From NCBI GenBank assembly GCA_030632865.1, contig DAOVTY010000092.1, positions 1-10,300 on the forward strand: a stretch of DNA of 10,300 nucleotides, in the 5' to 3' direction. The DNA is from Bacteroidota bacterium (GTDB lineage: Bacteria > Bacteroidota > Bacteroidia > Bacteroidales > Prolixibacteraceae). How positions within the stretch are numbered: position 1 is the stretch's first letter; each line of letters starts with the position of its first letter. Shown here piece by piece: positions 1 through 7,039 of the stretch. The position numbers and the translations under genes are program-made. The notes under the pieces are model-generated. The model saw nothing but the letters and a program-made list of their open reading frames with translations. It did no database searches and was not told where the DNA came from.

Positions 1-498
1 AACTATGTTTCCGCCAAACATTATTGCAGGAAAGAGAAAACCTTCCATAGCCATTTTATCGGTTGCACCCATTATTTTTAAAAATGGTTTTGCAAAAATA
101 ATTCCTGGAATTGCTATTAACACTGAAATGATGGCACCAATTAAAATTGCCTGAAACGCAACTACTCCAGCCTGTTTATTTTTCTTTTCGCCAATACGAC
201 GCGAAACCAAAGCGGTTGTTGCCATTGCCAATCCAACACCAATTGCATAAACAACTGTCATTACCGATTCTGTTATTCCAACTGTTGCAACTGCATCAGA
301 ACCAAGTCTGGAAACAAAGAAAATATCAACTACCGCAAATACCGATTCCATTATCATTTCTAAAACCATGGGTACTGCTAAAATAAATATCGCTCTTCCT
401 AAACTGGTTTTAGTAAAATCTCGCTCGGTACCAGAAATTGCCTCTTTAACGTCTTGCCAAAGTTGTTTAAATCGTATTTTTTTGATATTAGTTAGCAA
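1..498 (-). CDS. MATE-family efflux transporter, N-terminal part (runs off window)
   Basis: The minus strand reads open without interruption from a stop at 516-514 to the window edge, giving about 166 codons from a TTG at 498-496. The protein begins with an amphipathic stretch (KQLWQDVKEAISG) and goes on to hydrophobic segments typical of MATE multidrug/Na+ antiporters: a first helix with FILAVPMVLEMIMESVFAVV, then DIFFVSRLG, a helix with ESVMTVVYAIGVGLAMATTALVSRRIGEKK, and one with AILIGAIISVLIAIPGIIFA. The PMVLEM...ESVFAVVD and ALVSRRIGEK patterns are what identify the family. Such proteins export cationic drugs or metabolites across the inner membrane using an ion gradient; the substrate cannot be told here. 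There is no in-frame ATG between the upstream stop and the first helix, so the start is uncertain (TTG 498 chosen, ATT 504 possible). The C-terminal two thirds lie outside the window. Confidence 0.88.
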   Translation of the reverse strand, partial: MLTNIKKIRFKQLWQDVKEAISGTERDFTKTSLGRAIFILAVPMVLEMIMESVFAVVDIFFVSRLGSDAVATVGITESVMTVVYAIGVGLAMATTALVSRRIGEKKNKQAGVVAFQAILIGAIISVLIAIPGIIFAKPFLKIMGATDKMAMEGFLFPAIMFGGNIV

Positions 499-580
499 AG
501 AAATGTTAGTTTTTTAATCTGGTATTTATGAAAAAATGAATTATTAACTTTAGGTTTTATATCGTTATTTTAATCCTAGC

Positions 581-727
581 TCAATTGTCAAATGATAGAA
601 AATACGAAGCAAATTTCTTTTTGGGGTTCTTGTATTTGTTACCGCATTTCATGTTGAAATATTTCGAATAGAAGTCTTTCATTACCTCCAAATCATTCAC
701 CCGAATTGCGATGTGTTCTATTCTCAT
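581..727 (-). pseudogene. Truncated glyoxalase/VOC-family protein remnant
   Basis: From ATG 727-725 the minus strand encodes 48 residues beginning MRIEHIAIRVNDLEVMKDFY, followed by SKYFNMKCGNKYKNPKKKF and ASYFLSFDN, then TGA at 583-581. This matches the first beta-alpha-beta-beta half of the vicinal oxygen chelate fold (lactoylglutathione lyase/bleomycin-resistance type; the early His of EHIAI is the usual first metal ligand). Relatives continue SFD(D/N)GARLE; here the next codons after the stop read ARIKI, so the TGA stands where a glycine GGA codon would be expected, and another stop follows within 10 codons. A full VOC protein needs about 110-130 residues, so the second half is missing or decayed. 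It lies between sdaA and the MATE gene on the same strand. I infer a pseudogene; a functional 48-residue product seems unlikely. Confidence 0.75.
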
Positions 728-812
728 ATTTTTGATTATTTATTTTAATATTTAGTAAGTTATAATTGCAAAAAAATCCATTTTCAACAAACTTAATATC
801 ATTCAATTAGAG

Positions 813-2018
813 CTAACATTTTGGCAATGCATCAAATTTTGCCAAGCCTCCCAGCGAAGTTTCGCGATATTGACTTTGTAGATCGATTCCGGTTTTGTAC
901 ATCGTTTCTACAACTTCGTCGAAACTAATTCGGTGCCTGCCATCTGTTAAAAGTGCGTAATTATTATGCGACACTGCACGTTCTGCAGCAAAAGCATTTC
1001 GTTCTATACAAGGAATTTGCACTAATCCGGCAACCGGATCGCAGGTTAATCCAAGGTGGTGTTCTATTCCCATTTCTGCGGAGTATTCTACCTGATAAAT
1101 TGTTCCTCCCATAAGTTGAGTTGCAGCACCAGATGCCATTGCACATGCCGTTCCTACTTCACCCTGGCAACCCACTTCGGCACCAGAAATAGAAGCATTT
1201 GTTTTTACAATATTTCCAATTAAACCAGCAGTTGCCAGTGCCTTTAAAATTGCATTTTTATCAGATTTATATATTTTTTTTGAATACAATAATATAGCAG
1301 GTAAAACACCACTTGCACCGCAAGTTGGCGCAGTAACTATTTTTCCGCCAGATGCATTTACTTCCGAAACTGCTAATGCATAAGCAAAAAGCTGAGAGCG
1401 TCTTTTAAAAGGAGTTGCATAACTCTTTCCTTTCTGAAAAAATGATTGTGCTTTTCGTGGAAGTTTTAATCCTCCCGGTAATGGTCCTTCTTCACTCAAT
1501 CCTTTTTTTATAGCCGATTGCATTACTTCCCAAATTTCCTCTAAAAAACTCCAAATCTCTTTTCCTTCAAACTCCTCAACATATTCCCAAAGCTGTTTCC
1601 CGTTTTGGTTACACCATTCCAAAATTTCAGCTAAATGTTTGTGAGGATAAATATTTACCGTTTCAGATTTAGTGAAGTCGTCTGTAACAGAACCTCCTCC
1701 AATACTGTACGCAGTCCATTCGTCGAGTAGAGTGTTTTCCTTATCAAACGCTTTAAGACTTAAAGCATTTGGATGCTTTGGCAAAAAAACTTTTGGTTTC
1801 CAAATTATTTCTAACTCATAATCTTCTAGTGCTTGTTCAATTACAAAATCTGTTAAATGTCCTTTTCCGGTAGCAGCAAGACTCCCGTACAATGTTACTT
1901 CAAAACGATTTGCCTTTTTATTATTGTCTAAAAAACGTTCTGCAGCCTTTTTGGGTCCCATTGTATGACTGCTGGATGGACCGTTTCCTACTTTATATAT
2001 TTCTCTGATTGACTCCAT
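813..2018 (-). CDS. sdaA: L-serine dehydratase (L-serine ammonia-lyase), iron-sulfur, single-chain
   Basis: A complete 401-residue enzyme that would deaminate L-serine to pyruvate and ammonia in the cytoplasm. Residues 1-150 form the beta (ACT-like) domain opening with the serine-rich signature GPSSSHTMGP (13-22). The rest is the catalytic alpha domain, with APTCGASG (230-237), EVGCQGEVGTACAMASG (281-297), CDPVAGLVQIPCIERN (326-341) and a C-terminal RETSLGGLAK. C284, C326 and C337 are the likely [4Fe-4S] ligands; their spacing (42 and 11 residues) equals that of C343/C385/C396 in the Legionella pneumophila enzyme as I recall it. The final residue is cysteine (C401), corresponding to the Legionella C-terminal Cys that reaches back to the cluster. 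The ATG at 2018-2016 places the SSSHT motif at the usual distance from the start. Transcription is divergent from the galM-like gene; the VOC remnant and MATE gene follow downstream. Confidence 0.96.
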   Translation of the reverse strand: MESIREIYKVGNGPSSSHTMGPKKAAERFLDNNKKANRFEVTLYGSLAATGKGHLTDFVIEQALEDYELEIIWKPKVFLPKHPNALSLKAFDKENTLLDEWTAYSIGGGSVTDDFTKSETVNIYPHKHLAEILEWCNQNGKQLWEYVEEFEGKEIWSFLEEIWEVMQSAIKKGLSEEGPLPGGLKLPRKAQSFFQKGKSYATPFKRRSQLFAYALAVSEVNASGGKIVTAPTCGASGVLPAILLYSKKIYKSDKNAILKALATAGLIGNIVKTNASISGAEVGCQGEVGTACAMASGAATQLMGGTIYQVEYSAEMGIEHHLGLTCDPVAGLVQIPCIERNAFAAERAVSHNNYALLTDGRHRISFDEVVETMYKTGIDLQSQYRETSLGGLAKFDALPKC

Positions 2019-2137
2019 TATATTCTATTTTTTACAAAAGAAAGTCGCAATATCGAGAATATCAACGACAATTATAAAATAGTATCGAAATATTTACAAG
2101 AAGTTTAATCTCTTATTAGTTTTGATTATTGATTTGT

Positions 2138-2145
2138 TATCTTTG
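2138..2145 (+). promoter_or_regulatory. -7 promoter box for the galM-like gene
   Basis: TATCTTTG matches the Bacteroidota TAnnTTTG -7 consensus exactly. Transcription would begin near 2151-2153, leaving a leader of about 75 bases before the ATG at 2226. The -33 region (about 2114-2119, ATTAGT) is only a weak match. The box lies a few bases from an opposing candidate box on the other strand. Confidence 0.5.
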
Positions 2146-2149
2146 GAAA

Positions 2150-2157
2150 CAAAAATA
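2150..2157 (-). promoter_or_regulatory. Possible -7 box for sdaA
   Basis: Read on the minus strand this is TATTTTTG, an exact fit to the Bacteroidota TAnnTTTG -7 consensus. It would start a transcript near 2143 and give sdaA a leader of about 125 bases. No TTG-type -33 element is seen at the expected distance, and such AT-rich octamers arise by chance in this DNA, so the call is weak. Confidence 0.25.
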
Positions 2158-2225
2158 TATGATAAACAGGATGATATTTCCTTGTTTTGAATTTTGATAA
2201 TATTAATAAAAATAAATATTTACAT

Positions 2226-3347
2226 ATGAAAAACCTAAGTCTTATTTTACTAATTGCAGTCTTTGCTGCATGTTCATCAACTCAACAAAAAGAGATTCAA
2301 ATGCCATACTCAAAAGCTGATTTTGAAACTGTTGTAGAAGGTAAAACTACACGTATTTTTACCATGGAAAATAAAAATGGAATGACGGTAACTCTTACTA
2401 ATTATGGTGCTAAAATTGTTTCAATTTATGCTGCCGATAAACAAGGTGAGTTTGCAGATGTAGTTCTAGGATTTAACTCAATTGAAGATTATCAGCAATA
2501 CGGTGCAAGCCACGGTGCGGTGGTTGGTCCCTTTGCAAATCGTATTGCAAATGCTAGTTTTACAATAGGCGACGAAACCTATAATTTCCCTGTAAATAAT
2601 GGAGATGCTTGTTTACATTCAGGCCCCAACAGCTGGTATCGTAAAGCTTGGGATCATGAAAAAACAGGGAATGTTACTGTTTTTACTTTGGAAAGTGCTG
2701 ATGGCGATTTTGGATTTCCAGGTAATAAAACAGTACAGGTAATTTATACTTTAACAGATGATAACGAGTTGAAAATTGATTACGAAGTTACCACAGACAA
2801 ACCATGTCATATTAACGTTACCAACCACAGTTACTTTAATTTACGAGGAGAAGGTAATGGTACAATTGTAGATCATGTTTTGGTTATAGATGCTGATAAA
2901 TCGACTCCAGTAGATGCTGCCATGATTCCCACCGGAGAAATTGTTGATATTAAAGGAACAGATCTGGATTTTACAACTCCACACGTAATTGGCGAACGAA
3001 TTGACTCTGATAACCAAATGTTGGTTTATGGAATTGGTTATGATTTTAATTACATTATTAATAAAAATAATGACGAATTGGCATTTTGTGCAAGTGCATA
3101 CGAACCTGAAAGTGGTAGATACATGGAAGTTTTTACAACCGAACCGGGTGTGCAGTTTTATACTGGAAATCACCTTAAAGGTACTGAAATTGGAAATTCT
3201 GGAAAAGCATACACAAAACGTACAGGTTTTTGTTTAGAAACACAACATTATCCTGATAGCCCAAATCAACCTAATTTCCCATCAACATTATTAAATCCAG
3301 GCGAGACTTTAAAATCTACAACTATTTATAAGTTTTCTGTAAAGTAA
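2226..3347 (+). CDS. galM: Aldose 1-epimerase (galactose mutarotase family), predicted lipoprotein
   Basis: The product interconverts alpha and beta anomers of aldoses such as galactose or glucose. From ATG 2226 the protein is 373 residues. It starts with a lipoprotein signal, MKNLSLILLIAVFAAC, with lipobox F-A-A-C and lipidated Cys16, so it should act in the periplasm or on the outer membrane rather than in the cytosol. Mutarotase hallmarks follow: TNYGAKIVSI, VVGPFANRIANASF with the N-R pair (about 105-106), the LHSGPNSWYRKAW segment with His131, the VTNHSYFNLRG motif with catalytic His201, GYDFNY with Asp273, and FCLETQHYPDSPNQPNFP with the catalytic base Glu338. A TTG start 13 codons upstream is open but would bury the signal peptide, so ATG 2226 is preferred. 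No sugar-pathway genes adjoin it. It is divergent from sdaA and followed by a structured intergenic region. Confidence 0.94.
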   Translation: MKNLSLILLIAVFAACSSTQQKEIQMPYSKADFETVVEGKTTRIFTMENKNGMTVTLTNYGAKIVSIYAADKQGEFADVVLGFNSIEDYQQYGASHGAVVGPFANRIANASFTIGDETYNFPVNNGDACLHSGPNSWYRKAWDHEKTGNVTVFTLESADGDFGFPGNKTVQVIYTLTDDNELKIDYEVTTDKPCHINVTNHSYFNLRGEGNGTIVDHVLVIDADKSTPVDAAMIPTGEIVDIKGTDLDFTTPHVIGERIDSDNQMLVYGIGYDFNYIINKNNDELAFCASAYEPESGRYMEVFTTEPGVQFYTGNHLKGTEIGNSGKAYTKRTGFCLETQHYPDSPNQPNFPSTLLNPGETLKSTTIYKFSVK

Positions 3348-3366
3348 ATTGTAACCGGTTTTTAGT

Positions 3367-3458
3367 GTTTAAAAGGGTATAACTTTGAGCGAGCTTAGGC
3401 TTGCATGTAGTGGGAAATGCAAGGTGTAACTTCACCTAGTATTTATACTTTTTTAAAT
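3367..3458. repeat. Nested inverted-repeat element, possible structured RNA, REP-like repeat or terminator
   Basis: Outer arms 3367-3382 and 3443-3458 can form a stem of about 16 pairs, mostly A-T, with three G-T wobbles and one G-C pair. Inside, CTTGCAT (3400-3406) pairs with ATGCAAG (3417-3423) around a 10-base loop, and AGGTG (3422-3426) pairs with CACCT (3433-3437) around TAACTT; the two inner helices share two bases, so 6+4 pairs can coexist. An alternative pairs TAGG 3396-3399 with CCTA 3435-3438. The 3' outer arm contains TTTTTT (3449-3454), so in the plus direction it could help end galM transcription. It matches no riboswitch or known RNA family that I can recognise. Pairings were checked by eye, not with a folding program. 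Confidence 0.5.
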
Positions 3459-3522
3459 TACGTATTCGCAACAATCTCGCTTCAGAAAAATATAATTATA
3501 GAACAGTTGAAATTTCAATTTA

Positions 3523-3551
3523 GAGCAAGTATTAATTTATAATACTTGTTT
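3523..3551. terminator. AT-rich hairpin upstream of secA (terminator or operator)
   Basis: CAAGTATTA (3526-3534) is perfectly repeated inverted as TAATACTTG (3540-3548) around the loop ATTTA. Three further pairs (two G-T wobbles and one A-T) extend the stem to 12. The sequence after it is T-rich but interrupted (TTTATTATCTATTCTA), so it would be a weak intrinsic terminator for galM. The same symmetry would suit a dimeric regulator. It ends about 65 bases before the secA -7 box. Confidence 0.4.
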
Positions 3552-3615
3552 ATTATCTATTCTACGCAAATAACATAAAATTAAAACGATAGTTTTTTTA
3601 GGCTATACAATTAAC

Positions 3616-3623
3616 TACATTTG
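3616..3623 (+). promoter_or_regulatory. -7 promoter box for secA
   Basis: TACATTTG fits the Bacteroidota TAnnTTTG -7 consensus exactly. A T-run (3593-3599) lies where a TTTG -33 element is expected. Transcription would begin near 3630, giving a 30-base leader before ATG 3661. This also argues against the upstream TTG at 3640 as the start of translation. Confidence 0.6.
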
Positions 3624-3660
3624 CACCTGTTTTAAAATATTGAATTTATTAATTATAGAA

Positions 3661-6600
3661 ATGGCATTTATTAACAAGATACTGGGGAAAATTCTCGGAA
3701 ATAAGTCGGAAAGAGACATAAAAGAAGTTGCTCCAATAGTTGAGAAAATAAAAACGGAATATAACCGGATAACTACACTGTCTAACGATGGTTTGCGTGA
3801 AGAATCTGATAAATTAAAGGATGTAATTACAGATCATGTAAAAGCAGAAAACGAAGAAATTGTACAGCTCAAAAAAGAAGTTGAGGTTGCGGAAATTCAG
3901 GATAGCGAAAAAATTTACGAAAAAATTGATAAGCTAGAGGAGCTAATTGTAGAAAAAACAGAAGCTATTTTAACAGAAATTCTTCCTGCGGCTTTTGCAT
4001 TGGTTAAAGAAACTGCAAAACGTTTTTTCGACAACGAAGATGTTGAAGTAATAGCTACCGATTTAGATAAAGATTTAGCTACCACACGCGACAGTATAAT
4101 AATTAATGGAGATAAAGCCATTTGGAAAAATAAATGGATTGCTGGAGGAGTAGAAACTACGTGGAACATGATTCATTATGATGTTCAGCTAATTGGTGGT
4201 ATTGTGCTTAACCAAGGGAATATTGCAGAGATGGCAACGGGTGAAGGAAAAACATTAGCAGCTACTTTACCTGTATTTTTGAATGCTCTGGCACGCAAGG
4301 GGGTTCATATTGTTACTGTTAACGATTATCTCTCTAAACGTGATGCCGAGTGGATGGGGCCAATATATGAGTTTCATGGTTTAACAGTTGATTGTATAGA
4401 CAAACACCAGCCAAACTCAGAAGCTCGTAGAAAAGCTTATTTGGCAGATGTTACTTTTGGTACAAACAACGAATTTGGCTTTGATTATTTGCGCGATAAC
4501 ATGGCAATTAATCCTGAAGATTTGGTTCAGCGAAAACCTAATTATGCAATTGTAGATGAAGTTGATTCTGTTTTAGTTGATGATGCTCGTACACCTTTAA
4601 TTATTTCTGGTCCGGTGCCAAAAGGAGAAGATCAGCAGTTTGAGGAATTGAAAGGTTATATTGAAAAGTTGTATAAAAAGCAACGAGAAATAGTTAACCG
4701 TATTTTTATTGATGCAAAAAAGCTTTTAACAAAAGAGAATGCTACTTCTGATGAGAAAAAAGAAGGTGGTTTATTACTTCTTCGTGCACATAAAGGTCTG
4801 CCTAAAAATAAATCTATAATAAAATTTTTAAGCGAGGAGGGAATGAAATCCGTTGTACAGAAAACGGAAAACTTGTATATGCAAGAGAATAGTAAAAATA
4901 TGCATATTGTTACCGATCCTCTATTTTTTATTATTGAAGAGAAGCAGAATTCGGTTGAATTAACCGATAAAGGAATAGATGAAATTTCTACAGATTTTGA
5001 GGATAAAGAGTTTTTTATTCTGCCCGATATGGGAGGTAAAATGGTTGACCTCGAAAATTCGGATTTGTCTCCAGAAAAATTACAAGGAGAAAAAGATAAA
5101 TTGCTTCTCGATTATTCTGTAAAATCTGAACGAGTTCATACAATTAATCAGTTGTTTAAAGCATACACCATGTTCGAAAAAGATGTGGAGTATGTTGTAA
5201 TTGACAATAAAGTTAAAATTGTTGATGAACAGACCGGTCGTATTATGGAAGGTCGTCGTTATTCCGATGGATTACACCAAGCAATTGAAGCAAAAGAACG
5301 TGTGAAAGTAGAAGCTGCAACACAAACATTTGCTACAATTACTCTTCAGAATTACTTTAGAATGTATCACAAACTCTCGGGAATGACAGGTACTGCCGAG
5401 ACAGAAGCAGGAGAATTATGGGATATTTACGAATTGGAGGTTGTGGTAATTCCAACGAACAGACAAATTGTTCGCGACGACCAAGAAGATTTAGTTTTTA
5501 AAACCAAACGAGAAAAATATAATGCGGTAAGCGACGAGATTATAAAACTTAATAAAGCTGGACGCCCAGTTTTGGTTGGTACAACATCGGTTGAGATTTC
5601 GGAATTGCTTAGTCGAATGCTGAAAATAAAAGGTATTAAACACAATGTACTGAATGCTAAATTGCATGCGCGTGAAGCAGATATTATTGCCGAAGCTGGT
5701 CAGTCGGGGGGGGTAACTATTGCAACTAACATGGCTGGTCGTGGTACAGATATTAAGCTAAGCGAAGAGGTGAAAAAAGCTGGTGGTTTGGCTATTATTG
5801 GTACCGAGCGACACGATTCAAGACGTGTTGACAGACAGTTGCGTGGTCGTGCAGGACGCCAAGGAGATCCGGGTTCTTCACAGTTTTATGTGTCTCTTGA
5901 AGACAACTTGATGCGTTTGTTTGGTTCAGCCAGAATAACAGGAATAATGGACAAGTTAGGATTACAAGAAGGTGAAGTAATTCAACACTCAATGATTTCG
6001 AAATCTATTGAGCGTGCCCAGAAAAAAGTAGAGGAAAATAACTTCGGAATTCGTAAACGTTTGTTGGAGTACGATGATGTAATGAATTCTCAACGTGAAG
6101 TGGTTTACAAAAGACGTAAACATGCTTTGTATGGAGAACGTTTGGAAGTTGATGTGCTGAATATGATGTACGACTCGGTTGAAGAGTTGGTGAATGAATA
6201 TCAGGGGGCAAATATGTTCGAAGACTTCAACTTGGAACTGATGCGTTTACTATCGTTAGAATCGCCTGTTTCTGAAGAAGATTTTGAAAAATTAAAAGCC
6301 GATGAAATTTCGCAACTTATTTACGGGAAAATGATAAATGGTTATAAACGTAAAGTTGAAACCATTTCGAAACAAGCATTTCCGGTAATTAAAAATGTTT
6401 ATGAAACTAAAAAAGAAGTTTATAAAAATATTGTTGTTCCAATTACTGATGGGAAAAAAGTTTTTCAGATAGTATGTAACCTTGAAAAAGCATACGAAAA
6501 CAATGGAAAAGAGTTGGTGAAATCTTACCAAAAACAAATTGTTTTAAATACAATAGACGAAGCATGGAAAGAGCAGCTTCGCGAAATGGACGATTTAAAA

Positions 6601-6975
6601 CAGTCGGTACAAAATGCTTCTTACGAGCAAAAAGATCCACTTTTAATTTATAAGTTCGAGTCGTTTAATTTGTTTAAAATTTTGATTGCAAAAGTGAATA
6701 AAGATGTTGTTTCTACTTTAATGAAAGGGCAGATTCCAATTCAAAGAGGTGATCAAGTTCGCGAAGCTTCAACAAAAAAACGTACAGATATGAGCCGCTA
6801 TAAAACGCAGAAATCGGAACTTCCGGGTGCCGAAAATGCGATGGACGGTGCAAATTCTAATACTCAGGAAAAATCAAGGCCACAGCCGGTCACGGTAGAA
6901 AAAAAGGTTGGCAGGAACGATCCTTGTCCTTGTGGTAGTGGTAAAAAATATAAACAGTGCCACGGAAGAGGATAA
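3661..6975 (+). CDS. secA: Preprotein translocase subunit SecA (ATPase)
   Basis: This is the motor that pushes unfolded preproteins through SecYEG at the inner membrane. From ATG 3661 it has 1,104 residues, against 901 in E. coli; the extra length (notably about residues 55-105 and 335-430) is usual in Bacteroidota. Visible motifs: Walker A MATGEGKT (191-198), the DEAD-type Walker B DEVDSVL (299-305), the SGMTGTAETEAGE segment (about 573-585), GTTSVE (641-646), TNMAGRGTDIKL (about 689-700), and the arginine-finger region RQLRGRAGRQGDPG (725-738). The C-terminus has the zinc/SecB-binding tail VGRNDPCPCGSGKKYKQCH with C1089, C1091, C1100 and H1101. A TTG 21 bases upstream is open but adds residues not expected in homologues and sits almost on the predicted transcription start. 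A run of eight G (5706-5713) is in frame. lgt follows after 64 bases without a terminator, so cotranscription is likely. Confidence 0.98.
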   Translation: MAFINKILGKILGNKSERDIKEVAPIVEKIKTEYNRITTLSNDGLREESDKLKDVITDHVKAENEEIVQLKKEVEVAEIQDSEKIYEKIDKLEELIVEKTEAILTEILPAAFALVKETAKRFFDNEDVEVIATDLDKDLATTRDSIIINGDKAIWKNKWIAGGVETTWNMIHYDVQLIGGIVLNQGNIAEMATGEGKTLAATLPVFLNALARKGVHIVTVNDYLSKRDAEWMGPIYEFHGLTVDCIDKHQPNSEARRKAYLADVTFGTNNEFGFDYLRDNMAINPEDLVQRKPNYAIVDEVDSVLVDDARTPLIISGPVPKGEDQQFEELKGYIEKLYKKQREIVNRIFIDAKKLLTKENATSDEKKEGGLLLLRAHKGLPKNKSIIKFLSEEGMKSVVQKTENLYMQENSKNMHIVTDPLFFIIEEKQNSVELTDKGIDEISTDFEDKEFFILPDMGGKMVDLENSDLSPEKLQGEKDKLLLDYSVKSERVHTINQLFKAYTMFEKDVEYVVIDNKVKIVDEQTGRIMEGRRYSDGLHQAIEAKERVKVEAATQTFATITLQNYFRMYHKLSGMTGTAETEAGELWDIYELEVVVIPTNRQIVRDDQEDLVFKTKREKYNAVSDEIIKLNKAGRPVLVGTTSVEISELLSRMLKIKGIKHNVLNAKLHAREADIIAEAGQSGGVTIATNMAGRGTDIKLSEEVKKAGGLAIIGTERHDSRRVDRQLRGRAGRQGDPGSSQFYVSLEDNLMRLFGSARITGIMDKLGLQEGEVIQHSMISKSIERAQKKVEENNFGIRKRLLEYDDVMNSQREVVYKRRKHALYGERLEVDVLNMMYDSVEELVNEYQGANMFEDFNLELMRLLSLESPVSEEDFEKLKADEISQLIYGKMINGYKRKVETISKQAFPVIKNVYETKKEVYKNIVVPITDGKKVFQIVCNLEKAYENNGKELVKSYQKQIVLNTIDEAWKEQLREMDDLKQSVQNASYEQKDPLLIYKFESFNLFKILIAKVNKDVVSTLMKGQIPIQRGDQVREASTKKRTDMSRYKTQKSELPGAENAMDGANSNTQEKSRPQPVTVEKKVGRNDPCPCGSGKKYKQCHGRG

Positions 6976-7039
6976 AAAGTTTAAATAGTAAATACAATTT
7001 TTAGATAAAAGCTTTGAACTAATTTTTATAAAAGTAACT

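Larger units (their letters stand above)
3348..3660. other. Intergenic region between galM and secA with structured elements
   Basis: This 313-base gap has no credible gene. It contains, in order: an 8-base palindrome AACCGGTT just after the galM stop; a nested inverted-repeat element (3367-3458); a perfect 12-base palindrome TTGAAATTTCAA at 3507-3518; a long-stem AT-rich hairpin (3523-3551); and the secA -7 box (3616-3623). Composition between these is very AT-rich. The 3' end of the galM message and the start of the secA message must both lie here. Confidence 0.7.

Noticed and set aside
147..386. Plus-strand open frame of 79 codons opposite the MATE gene
   Set aside because: The composition is low-complexity (rich in L, Q and P) and it lies antisense to a clear MATE coding frame; it is a shadow.
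3377..3440. Integron attC site between galM and secA
   Set aside because: The palindromic layout prompted the idea, but no GTTRRRY / RYYYAAC pair is present at the ends and there is no cassette-like gene or integrase.
3640..3660. Upstream TTG start extending SecA by seven residues
   Set aside because: It lies about 10 bases from the predicted transcription start, and SecA homologues begin close to the ATG at 3661.
3348..3660. Riboswitch or SecM-like arrest peptide controlling secA
   Set aside because: No known aptamer core is recognisable, the predicted secA leader is only about 30 bases, and no short upstream reading frame resembles an arrest peptide.
5706..5713. Frameshift in secA at the G8 run
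   Set aside because: The frame is continuous from the N-terminal motifs through the C-terminal zinc tail, so the length as given is in frame.
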